Shown here: in pieces, positions 22,111 through 33,424 of the stretch
How the letters are laid out: each line of letters opens with the position of its first letter
Position numbering within the stretch: position 1 is the first letter of the stretch
Source of the DNA: Sipunculus nudus
Lineage: Eukaryota > Annelida > Sipuncula > Golfingiida > Sipunculidae
NCBI GenBank assembly: GCA_026874595.1
Contig: CM049309.1
Location: 48,468,079-48,532,078 of the forward strand
DNA: 64,000 nt
Direction of reading: 5' to 3'
Translations under genes and position numbers: made by a program
Notes under the pieces: generated by a model
What the model was told of the DNA's origin: nothing
The model's database searches: none
The model's input: only the letters and a program-made list of their open reading frames with translations

Positions 22111-23110
22111 GATCAGGTCACAAGTGAACTGTTGCTCCCTCATTTTTGGTTGGCCTCTGACCTTTTCTCTCTGCCCAGCGTCCATTTGCGCGTCTGTTTC
22201 CACACATAAACCCACATGTCTCGAGAACCGGTTGAACGATCAGGCTAAAAATTTTGCACACATGTAGCCATTGGATATCTTTATAACATACACTAATAAT
22301 GTTGGCGCCACCTGCAAACATTTTGCACACCGTCCATCTGTTCATCTGCCTTTAGATAAAATCACCCATATCTCTGCATTGGTTGGACCTATCCACCTGA
22401 AATTTTGCATGTGTATACATCTGGGATAGCTTTCTTGATTTTATGTCAGGTGGCGCCACCTACATTCACATTTACAACCGCAGACATCCAAAATCATATC
22501 TCGGGAACCGTTTGACCGATTGGGCCAAACCTTTGCATGTGTATAGATCTCACATAGCTCATTGTCATATGCAAAACTGGAGGCACAACATGCAACCATT
22601 TTTGCACAGCGTCTGTCTGTTTTTATCTGTCATGGGATAAAATCACTCATATCTATATCTCAGTAGTGGTTTGACTTATCTGTCTAAAATATTGCAGGTT
22701 TATACGTCTTGGATAGCTTACTTGATTTTATGACAGGCGGCGCCGCCTACATTTATGTTTATGCTGCAGACTTTCAGGCTTATATCTCATGACTGGTTTG
22801 ACGTATCCTTCTGAAATTTCACATAGCTCTTAATCATACACAACATTGGTGGCACGTACACCTGCCACCAATTTTGCACAGTGTCCTTCTGTTTGTCTGC
22901 TGTGGGATAAAATCACTCATATATAAGTAGTGGTTTGACTTTTTGCATATGTAAACAACTTGGACAACTTTCTGGATTTGTGGTAGGTGGTGCAACCTAC
23001 ATACATATTTCCGCTGCAGACATCGATGATAATATGCAACACACCGCACGCTACTTTCCCTTGTTGTTCAGTCCATGCCTCACTTCATCCGTTCCACAAT
23101 GGTTTCGGCG
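22111..23110. repeat. Degenerate tandem repeat, family B
   Basis: Units of about 280 bp repeat the phrases GGTTTGACC, ATTTTGCACA, GTCTGTCTGTTT, GATAAAATCACTCATATCT, GGTGGCGCCACCTACAT and GCTGCAGAC. The same phrases recur at 54930-56900. No open reading frame of interest. Confidence 0.7.
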
Positions 23111-25191
23111 GATACACGTAGTCGCTTGTCGACTACCCGTTTTCTAGTATAATTTATAATTCCCGTATAATGTTTTATCATATTCAATTATCTCAACTTT
23201 TAAAAGTGAAAGTTTTTTTATAAAACTACAGTTGTATAGTAAGTGAGTGTAACAAGTAAAGTCATTGTAAAATATGTCCCTGTTGTTGCTGGAATCAGTA
23301 ACAACTGATCCAAATTAAAAATGGAAACTGGTAGCCAGCTATATCACGTCTCATTAAGATGTAATCAACAGAGTGATTGATCAGCTCCTTGATCCATCCA
23401 GGCCATATCAATATTTACCCATGATAACATGGGTATAAATCAGCGAGACCTACCCATGATTGATTTTTCTGTGTATCCCTGCTTATCACAAATACTGCTT
23501 AACTGACCGATTGTTCCGCAGAACTAAACCAAAATTTGTCAGCAAAGACAAACAGAAAAAGGCTTGGTTGTTTAGAAGCCAGAGAAGACGAAGATCTCGC
23601 TTAACTACTCACTGGGTGGGGTAAAGTAGATCGTCATTTATTTAAATAATGTGTCATGTACACTCAAATATTAAGTTTTTTTGCAAATCAGCTGTACAGC
23701 AAATCGGACATTTACATTTCCCTGGACTTCGAAGTAAAGGTTGTCTCTTCATTTTTATATTGTATTGATAAAGTGATTAGATCAAGATTCCAGATGTAGG
23801 GCCAAAGAAAGAATGGCATTTGTGAATGAACCGGTTTAAGATTACAACATGAATGACTGGGTACTTGGACATGTTGGTATATTCCTTAAATGAAACAGGA
23901 CTTGAAATCAATGTATCTTTTCCTTATAAAGGTTGCCATTTTCAGAATACTCTCGAAACTCTACAACAGCCAGGGTTTCTTTAGATTATTTTCTGGGACG
24001 AGCAGTGCCTTTGGTAAGACTGAACGGCATTAGGAAGTAAGTGACAGGTGGTTCATTGTTCAGGCTCAAGGTCAAGGTCAAACATAAACATCAGGCGCAA
24101 ACCTGTGGCCTTCGACTAATACTGCGCCCAAATTAAAGTTTTTGAAAATCAGCCATATTAGAGGTCTAGCGCAAACATAAAATGACAAAGAAAAAATAAA
24201 AAATATAGAAAAATTAAGAATGAGTCGTAATTCATAATTTCAGAAAACATAAGAGTTTCTGTTCTGCTGTGTTTTACATAAAATTACGGCTGTGTTTTCC
24301 CAAAAAAATCTTTAAATAATTTCCTTGTACCGCAAAAATAACATGAACCTTAATAAAATATTTAAACATATCTTTATCTTGCCATATTGTTGTAAGTGAC
24401 TGAGAAGAAACATCGTTAGACTAGCCACAGCCAGAGCATGGTTTGTGAAAGTTTCAAAATATAATAAATCTCTATTAAATAACTTTGCCGCTCTTTGATG
24501 TCGACTGACCGAAATACGAATAATACATTTTTAGATGTTTCGTAACAAAAGGACACGTTTTCATGCATTGTGTAAATATATATGTTGTACAATCTGAGAA
24601 AAGAGTTTCAGGCGGAAAACAAAATGGTTTTTCGCAGTAGATTGATTGAAAACATTTAAATATTTTAACTGGAACTTTGAATTTATGGTTCTTTTTTTAA
24701 AATTGCCTGAGAGTTCTTTCATAAATACTAGCATGTTCCTGCAGAAATTCTTAAAGTTTCAGAAAGGACCCTTAATGGTTCAGTTACGGTAATGATGGTT
24801 AAACTTGTGAACCCCTGGTGTATGGTTATTTTTCAAATCTTTAGTAGAGGCCTATCTTTGAAAAAGTCGTTGGCGTTATTTAACGCAATTTGGATCATTT
24901 ATGATGAAGGATATAGGCCATTTTTGGTGTTTCTGTCTATCTATAAAAGTTGTTCAGGGAGAGCTATAGCCTTTAATATTTGTTTGTAAAGTAGTAACGT
25001 GGCCAATTGACCTATCCATGGACTCTATGTGACCTTAATCGCATACTAATATAAAGAATAATCATAAGCATAGGACTTACGAGCAACCAATCAGGTGACC
25101 GTTGGCATTGTAACCGTCAATCATCTGACAAGTAGGCCTACAAAATTTGCATAATTTGGCAGGGCTCTTCCAAAAAGAACACTTGTAGTCT
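23111..25191. other. Non-coding spacer
   Basis: No exon, RNA gene or repeat family recognised. Confidence 0.45.
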
Positions 25192-25380
25192 CTACCTGTA
25201 TCCTTGTTGCGGATCCACAACTGTGATACGGTCACATTGTTGACGGAGAGGAGCAGAGCGGATCAGAATCACACGTCTTTGGCCGAGACAACCTGTATCC
25301 ATGTAGGCATGTTTTCGGAATATTATTTTATACAAAGGAGACAGTAAAAGAAGTCCTAGGCTAAAGGTTGCAGGAGCCAT
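25192..25380 (-). CDS. Candidate first exon with signal-like N-terminus (weak)
   Basis: Minus-strand ATG in a fair context (GAGGAATGG) opens MAPATFSLGLLLLSPLYK, a plausible signal or anchor peptide. It is followed by TGCLGQRRVILIRSAPLR, QQCDRITVVDPQ, and a good donor (ATACAG|GTAGAG) just below 25192. The two-Cys segment with a central hydrophobic strand is faintly reminiscent of SUEL/rhamnose-binding lectin domains, but this is not firm. No second exon was located. Confidence 0.25.
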   Translation of the reverse strand: MAPATFSLGLLLLSPLYKIIFRKHAYMDTGCLGQRRVILIRSAPLRQQCDRITVVDPQQGYR

Positions 25381-26347
25381 TCCTCCGAATACCGAGTGAA
25401 TAATTATGCCTTACCTAACAAGTATTTCATATGAGACAAATAATCCAAAATATGGCAAGACAGTTATCAATCACTGCTATATATTCAACAATGGAGAAAG
25501 CAAATTCAGTTGATGATGTCAGTCAATGCGACGTCACGCGTCATCCACCTTTGTGACGTCATTATAAACAGTTGTTGCAACCATGGACATGGGAGACCTT
25601 CTGTGTAGGAGCGTTTAGGGGCTCATTATATTAACTGGGTTAAAGGGTGGAGCATATGGGCCGTGGTGGATAGGTCAATTGATACAAGTTAATGCTGCCT
25701 TCTTGTCTTCTGTTCTGGAAACAGTTTCTATGGATCATGGAACAAAATCTAAAAGTATTTCTCACTGAATGTGGGAAAATTACTTGCAGCCATAACAGTG
25801 TGGAGTATCAGAGTTCCAGAAATGTTTTATTCTGCATCAAGACACTAAAAGACGTACTACGGTACAGTGACGTAAATTATATGGGGGCGGATATAACACC
25901 ATATGTTTCGTAAAGTTGTCATTATGGAATAACATTTATAATATATTATTTATAGACACACATGAAAATTGCGACATACTTACAGTTTACTCTGTCAGTG
26001 TGATCTCTATGCATCCAGCGATTGACTAAGTTTGTTTGTTGTGTACACGTATGTTCGCATGCATGGGTATATGATAGGTTTTATGGTTATACACTAAAAA
26101 ATCTTTAGTTCTCTCTTATCAATTAGCAACACGAAGAGATATATCACACTAATCATGTGTCCTTATCAGGCTCAATACTTTTTTTTGGCATGTGTCATGG
26201 CTTCCTGTACAAATATGTTTCATGATTTGAGAACATGTATCCATATCATTTGGTGATAGTTGCCATAATTGCTTATCTGTGTATGAGACACTGCAAGAAT
26301 CTACACATGTAGGGATCACGCTATATGACACAAATATTTGACAATAA
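25381..26347. other. Non-coding spacer
   Basis: An open stretch on the plus strand at 25692-25913 has no recognisable feature. Nothing else seen. Confidence 0.4.
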
Positions 26348-26485
<138 letters not shown>

Positions 26486-26564
26486 TATAGCACATGTGAT
26501 CTTTATATCATGTACAATTGTCCCTGTGAAAAGCACAGGATGTAAATCTGCGGTATGCAGTCCC

Positions 26565-26645
26565 TATAAGCTCATTAGAAAACCATATATCATATAGAAC
26601 AGTGGATTTCCACGAGTGCGTCTGGTTATAAATATTATTAATTAC
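26565..26645. repeat. Dispersed repeat related to 20041-20100
   Basis: AGCTCATTAGAAAACCATAT and the hairpin-like GTGGATTTCCACG match the earlier copy. Confidence 0.5.
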
Positions 26646-27243
26646 CTGTGTACAGCCCAAATCTGAACTGACTCCTGCAGCACTCATTGAAATGTTGTAC
26701 AAAATGTCGATATATTAAATATGGTAAATTTTAACTATATTTCTGAAAAAAAAAGATATTATTATTTTGTTGGCAGAGAATGTCCAACATTTCACTGACA
26801 TCACCTATCTTCCATGTTATGCAGGGGCGTAGCCAGGATAGAGGGAGGGTAGGGGGGAGGGGCATGATCAATGGCGGATCCAGATATTCCAAAACGGGGG
26901 GGGGGGGGGGGGGTAGGGGCGCTTATATGCATGTATGGGTAATATGAAATCTGTTATATTTACGTGAATATGTCATTAAGGTTAGTTACAGGTACATGGG
27001 GAGGGTATGGGAAGGGATATCCCCCTCCAATATTGTGAATTTTTTTTAATATATGCAATGTATAAAGAGGAAATTTTGAGGCAATTTTCACAAAAAATGG
27101 GGATCTCCTGCTCCTGATAAACAGTTCCTGTAGTCAAAGTGTAGAAAGGTGCAATATTAAATATTTATATTTCTTCAAAATAAGGTTATAAAATTTCAAT
27201 CGCTTTCAAACAGGTCAATGGGTACCATGAATATGTTATAAAC

Positions 27244-27293
<50 letters not shown>

Positions 27294-27600
27294 TATTATT
27301 ATTTATTATTATTTCTATACTATATATGTTTTAGTGTATGAAAACATAATTTTTGTTTATTTTAAATTATGAACCATGGTTTCATTAAGGTTAGTTACAG
27401 GTACATCGGGTGGGTATAATATTAAATATTTATATTTATTTATATATATATATATTATTTATATTTATAATCGTTTTCCAACAAGTCAATCGCGCACAGG
27501 CGAATTTACGTTTGTTACTTGCAAAATATTATCTTTAAAATGTAATGCTCGGAGTGAAATAACGGACATGTTGAAGTCTTATGTTAAATTTTGCATTTTA

Positions 27601-27740
27601 CGGGGGCCGTGGTCTTGACAGCACACGGGTCTCCTTAGACCACAGATCGCGAGTTCGAGTACCGGTTTCACCGGAGGAGCCGTGAGATTGTTCACGACCC
27701 CAACCAGTGCCTGGTGCTCTGCAGTTGTTCTGCAGCTGTT
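27601..27740 (+). repeat. tRNA-like SINE fragment
   Basis: GCGAGTTCGAGTACC (about 27649-27663) fits a Pol III B box, and an A-box-like segment lies about 35 nt upstream. It is not a foldable tRNA gene. Confidence 0.45.
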
Positions 27741-27956
27741 ATTATTATCCTTATACTAAAATAAATTTGAAAGTAATAACCTGAAGATAATTTAAACAAA
27801 ATCTTATTGCTGATTAATGAAAAAGAATTAGAAAAACAAAAATTTATCACGAAAATTGGGAAATTAGATAAAATGACAGATATTGCAGCTCAACAGGGGG
27901 CCCGCGCGCCGAAGGCATCCTCTCTGGATATGCCACTAATAGCAAAGGCAATTTCA

Positions 27957-27958
<2 letters not shown>

Positions 27959-28009
<51 letters not shown>
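27959..28009. repeat. (AT)n microsatellite
   Basis: Pure AT, followed by a G tract. Confidence 0.95.
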
Positions 28010-28011
<2 letters not shown>

Positions 28012-28163
28012 GGGGGATCTGCGTTCTACCCCCCCCCCCCGGCTACGCCCCTGTTATTTTCGCCAAGTAGGTTGTGTTTTCACCCATGCCTGTCTGCCTC
28101 TTAATGATTTATATATCTGTTAGCAGAAATACACAGAAACGTTGACTTATGAAAAATGTTTTG

Positions 28164-28166
<3 letters not shown>

Positions 28167-28223
<57 letters not shown>
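28167..28223. repeat. (AT)n microsatellite
   Basis: Pure AT alternation. Confidence 0.95.
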
Positions 28224-28225
<2 letters not shown>

Positions 28226-28486
28226 CTTGGCTTTTCTGTCTCAACACCCGGCACTGAGCACATAATTCCTACCCCTTGCAAACCAAATAGATTGTTTACT
28301 GATTTCAACAAAGTCCGACCAAGTCATTAGCTCTGACCAAGGCTTCAGGGTTAGCAGTTAATTAAGCAATGTTCTGTCTGCATGTATGATATCTACATAA
28401 AGTGACTGTTGAAATGCTGGCGTTGATGTCTCTCCACTGTTTATGTTGATTGACTGTTTTGAGCCAACACCCGCGGAATTTAAAAA

Positions 28487-28500
28487 TTATATATATATAC

Positions 28501-28562
<62 letters not shown>
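28487..28562. repeat. (AT)n microsatellite
   Basis: AT alternation with one CG interruption near 28500. Confidence 0.95.
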
Positions 28563-28565
<3 letters not shown>

Positions 28566-29974
28566 CTTACTTCACTTGCGGAGAGTGGCGGTGCATATGA
28601 AACTTCTACTGGTTAAAAATTTACTTCCTCTGAAAGGCTGACCCATCGGGTCCATGTTTCTGTTTTGCCAGTGCAGTTTTATCAGTGCAGTAACTGTATT
28701 TAATCCTGAATTTTCCAAGTCATAGATGTAGGATAATCGCTTATCTCCTCGTATGTGCAGAGGAAACATATAACACAAACATAGGTTCTCTCCTTGAATC
28801 ATTTCAAGGAGAAAGGGAAACATTCCTATGCATTGTAAATGAGAGAACCGCTATGCCTCCCCCCACCCCCACCCCCCCCCCCCCACACTCCTTCCCTCTT
28901 TCGAAATGCAAAACTGAAAAATACAAAATTACACGTGCCCAAGAGAGTGCCGAAACTTCCCCAGTACTGCACCACTACCCCTCCGATACCCTCCGCATCT
29001 GCCGTGATGTTTGCACCCCTTCCCTATTCTGAAATCATGTTTCCACCCTTGTGATGATCATATACAGTGGTCAAATGTCAATTCAAACTATAAATATGCA
29101 TTCTCAAGCATGTGGGTGGTCTTAATAATGTGGGGTCTCCTCAGCCCGTGTTTTAATTCACTTATTGGCCAATATTCCCAGGTTCATTTGGGCATAATTT
29201 CACCAAAAAGTGTTTGCATCCATTTAATCTGCCTATATTCCCATGTTCAACTGTGCATATGTGACTGCACATTTGTTAATATTCCTTGAAGTTCTTCCTG
29301 CATCCGGATCATGAGCAGGGCCCACAGAAAATTCTAATCGTTTCTTCATTACTCCATACTCCAGGGGGCGCTTATATATGCAATCTATTAAAACCCGGTT
29401 ACTAATAAAATAAGTGAAAAATCCAAACAGTGGAGAAAGGAAGGTGACGCATCTAATAGGAGCCATCTTGCATGTCAACAAATTAAGTGTTCATTATTGG
29501 TCTATGGCCGACAGATGGCCATCCGCATTAAGCAAATACGGCAAACGCAGATGCCACATCGTCCTTTAACAAATAACTCACGTTCTGTATACAGGGCGGT
29601 GTTTGCAATCTCCTGGTGTCACTTTTTATGATTGGTTGACACACTATCCCGCTGTCCTATTTTGAGTGAGATAACCCACGAAGATGTATAACCACGAACC
29701 CTAAAATATACCCATGCCATCGAAACATATCATGTGCACATATCATGTGCACACAGTGCTGAAAACATTGATGTTCATATCAATCTTCTCCCAGACCAGT
29801 TGCCGTGAGTATAATCTTCTTTTTTCTTTACTTAATATATTAGCGGCCACATATTTTTTGGTATGGTCAGTTTGTTATTTGTACATTTGTTAGGAGCAAC
29901 TTTCAGATGTGGAAAGCATTACCCCTATACGCACAGGGGCGTCAATATAGGGGGATGGGGGTATGTATCAAATG

Positions 29975-30013
<39 letters not shown>

Positions 30014-31252
30014 AGGAGGGTAAGGCTAAAAAATAGGCATATACACGCTCTCGCTGTCTAAACCGCTCGAAAATTTAGTGAAATAGTTCACTCGATACTG
30101 CGCGAGTAACACATCTCAGTACGTAAACATAGACACTCGGATATATGGAGATATGTTAACCAGGAAGTAGGGAGTTTTTGCGAGTGGATGTTTTTTCTCG
30201 TTATGTGTGATGTATATGGATATAATAAAACATGACTTTTCAGGGAAAGCATGACTTTCAACGAAAGTGTCAGATATAACGAGTATATATGTAGACATGT
30301 GGACTCCTCGCGCGCTGCTGTCGTTGTAATTCTTCCAGTACCGTAAACCGGGGCTATTTTGAAAATTATTTAATAATATTTTTTACAATATAAAAACTGC
30401 AGAAAATGGGATGTGATTTTTAAAATATTTAAAAAATAAATTGAACAATTTCAGGTTATTTTTTTTAAACTGCAGATTTTTCTGTGAACTGGAGGCAAGT
30501 CCTGCACTAACTATCAAAATGGCCGCCCCGCAAAGTGGTTTTTGACATGTGGTCCAACTTAAATCCAAACAGATAAAGATATAAATATGCAAGTCTCATA
30601 GCAGTAACCAATGCTTCTGTTATTTAGTGTTGCATAAAAAGAATATCCTTTTATTTTGAAAGCCTGATGTAAATACTCAACTTGTGTCTGTTTTTGACCT
30701 TGCGCATACTTTGAACAGGTTGAGGGGGCTACTTTCAACAGTTCCAAGTAGCCCTTTATGATCCATTAATGATACGAATACAGATATATTGGAATGAAAC
30801 GTACCTACCCGTCACATGACAGCCCTTTGCCCAGGTATAATGAATGATATACGGAATATCCATAAATTATATAACAAAATTTTTTTCTAGATGAAACTCC
30901 AGGTGTCAGCACTGTATCATGAGTGTATGGCCAAGCTTCAGATAGTATATTTGACATTTGTGAATAAGCTGTAGCTTGTTTTGTTTTAACCATAGATTAA
31001 TTTACTCATAAGCTTATTGTTTGAATTTTTTGGTGAGTTTTAGAGTCCGTTTCTCCACTGGAATGGAGACTAGTTGATGTGAAAAACTTGCACCCAGGAG
31101 CTTAACTTCATTTTGCCCGAATACCTTTATTGCCCCTCTATTACTGTAATAGAGTTGGTTGGGATTACTTATATTAAAGAGCATTTGAAGTGTTACTTGA
31201 CAAGTGCATTTGAAAATAAGATTAGGCCTACTCGAGTCCCTAGATTCAAACT

Positions 31253-31305
31253 AATTACTCGAGCCCCAAACTGGGACTCGAACACCCGTATTGCTGCTCT
31301 AGATT
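31253..31305 (-). repeat. tRNA-like SINE fragment
   Basis: The minus strand carries a B-box-like GGGTGTTCGAGTCCC. Other tRNA arms cannot be completed. Confidence 0.35.
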
Positions 31306-32783
31306 TAGCCACTAATTAAATTGACTGTAGATATATTTGTTTCCTTCAATCAAGTTTTATGTTCTTGTATGTTAAAGTGTCATCAGTGCCGAAGTTATAC
31401 ACATATATACTGAGAGGGCTGCAGCTCAAGACCTTACAATCTATCGGGGCCTTGGCTTTGTGCTAACAACATTAAAATTTTCCTTTCATTTATTTCGTTT
31501 GTAACGCTAAAAATGAGACCAAAATAATGTTTAAAATAACATATGTGTGAGAAACAAATTTTGGGAAAATTCTTGAAGAAATTGCATCGAAAAAATAAAT
31601 GGAAAGCAATTACTCTAATAACTTTGTAGAGACTGTAGCATGCCTGTTAATATTTGTGTCGTCATTATTAATATTATACAGTTGCTAGCTTACTAAATGT
31701 AGTAAATACATAAAAAATCTCTTTTATAAATGACATATTTTCCAATGTTCTTCTTGTAATGCTTAGATCATGCAGTATAGTTATGATTTTTTTTCATAAT
31801 TCTGGGGGCTTCCCTGGGTTTCGTAGCCAAGGGCCTGTAAATGCTCAAATCCAGCACGGACCATCTCGCGTTTATAAAAAAAAATAAAATCTGTCGGTAG
31901 ATGTTTCCACAAATGATGACAGAGCGCACGATTGTAACCTATACAAGCGCAGTCAAAGTGGGTTCATGATGTGGAATTGGTCGGACATTGCTCCTAGAAA
32001 AACGCATGTCCTTTCAGTATTGGGTAGGTTTATGAATGTCTGGCAAAGAGTCAAATTATTGACTGTTAAAAGATATGGTATGGCGTGGAAAATGATGACC
32101 TCTCTCAGGCTATCCGCCTCAAGCTATCCCTAACACTGAGGCGATATCAAGGAATCAGATGTGCAATGCTCCGAAAACCGTGTGTGCATTCACTTAATGG
32201 TCCAATAATCCCTGGTTCATTTGTGAATATTCCTGGAAGTGCTTCCTGGACACGGGTCCACACACAAATACAGGAACGGCGATGAACACATATCCTCCTG
32301 ACGAAGGGTGTAAATTACCGGGTGAGCAGTAAACCCCATCGCTTTGGGACATGTGATGTCAAAACCCGTTAAAATGTAGGTCAAAGTGGTCGCTATGTAA
32401 CGGATCCATTGGGAATTCCATTTATCCGCGTGTCTCATACCGCATATCGCAGAGTAAAAAAATGCTTGTAATAAAATGATTGCAGCAAAAAAATCGTTCA
32501 GCAAACTGCATACCGCGTGCGGCGCTTTTAACCGAATCATTTTTTTTTTTTTGCGTCGTGTGGGCACTTATATCGCTTACAACGGAAAGGTGATATTATT
32601 AGAAACAGAGGCTCATAATCAAATTTGGTTTATTTACTGAAAATGACTATCTGACTAAAAGATTCCGTTATTAAAAACGTATCAAATCTGAACTTCCATG
32701 CATTAGCACTTGAAATTAAGGCTTTGGACACGTGTGCGGAGTCTTTACGCAGAAGGTCTTTAAAGTTTCAGAAGTGGGTCTAG

Positions 32784-32908
32784 AGGACTGGGGGGGGGGG
32801 GGGGTGAGTGGGTTCCAGGAGGTTCCAATTTTACGGCCTTTTATAGGATTTATCATTAGTCCTCCTCGGTTGGACCCTTATTTTTCCTGAATCCTGGATC
32901 CGCCCCTG
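32784..32908 (-). mobile_element. MITE of the CAGGGGCGGATCC family
   Basis: Reading the minus strand from 32908: CAGGGGCGGATCCAGGATT, then GGGTCCAACC and AGGAGGACTAATGA. This is the same order as the complete copy at 48194-48387. The distal end runs into a G tract and is truncated. Confidence 0.7.
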
Positions 32909-33210
32909 TGTTTTGTTCGGGTCTGTGATAGCCGCCATCACACCAGTAATTACACATTCCGAATATATTTGTAATTTGTATATACTATGTAACTTTATAT
33001 ATACTATTTTCCATGTTTTAAGCAGTATGTGATCTAGACGCATCATAATATAGCTCTTGCATTATATCCTGGTCGTATCACGTGATATAAGCCAAAATTA
33101 CAACTTTATTGAAGATATTAAGTGATGTATTAAAACCTATATTTTCATATTGCGGTGTGTTTTAATCAGTACTTATCCCGTTGAATTTTAGACTTAAGGC
33201 TTAAAGAGTG

Positions 33211-33217
33211 TATAAAA
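33211..33217 (+). promoter_or_regulatory. TATA box for cyclase paralogue 2
   Basis: TATAAAAGG lies 101 nt upstream of the ATG. Transcription would start near 33240, giving a short 5' UTR with small upstream ATGs (one directly followed by TAA). Confidence 0.55.
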
Positions 33218-33311
33218 GGGCACCTTCATGTAAAATAAACGTAACCTCTGATCATGCGATTATATGTACATGTATATATTTATAGTTTTAACGCCAATTT
33301 ACCAGCAAAGA

Positions 33312-33424
33312 ATGGAAAATCACAGGACAGTCTTCTTATTTCTACTTCCCATTTACACCGGACAAAACTGTGATCCCACCAGCCTCAGCAGCATCTTCAC
33401 ATTCCAATGCGACAACGTGAACAA
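33312..33424 (+). CDS. Paralogue 2 exon 1: signal peptide
   Basis: 37 codons plus 2 nt; donor AACAA|GTGAGA. Reading past this donor meets TGA at once. The last 20-odd bases and the donor form part of the 75-bp repeat unit. Confidence 0.8.

Larger units (their letters stand above)
26822..28053. mobile_element. Possible TIR element with CAGGGGCGTAGCC ends
   Basis: CAGGGGCGTAGCC at 26822-26834 is matched by GGCTACGCCCCTG at 28041-28053, a perfect 13-bp terminal inverted repeat. Inside are G and C homopolymers, a second element end (GGCGGATCCAG at about 26875), two (AT)n tracts, a SINE-like segment and an internal duplication. The duplicated motif is TTAAGGTTAGTTACAGGTAC, at about 26978 and 27385. 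Flanks share only TTAT, so a clean target duplication is not shown. It may be one nested element or two separate ends. Confidence 0.5.
28563..33210. other. Intergenic region upstream of cyclase paralogue 2
   Basis: No gene recognised. Contents seen: a C-rich tract (28859-28885), (AT)n at 29979-30011, a repeated segment near 29157-29335 that resembles 32190-32260 (TTCATTTGTGAATATTCCTG type), a tRNA-like segment at 31253-31305 and a MITE at 32784-32908. Confidence 0.4.

Noticed and set aside
25692-25913. 73-codon plus-strand ORF as an exon
   Set aside because: No splice sites, signal peptide or family resemblance that would set it apart from chance.
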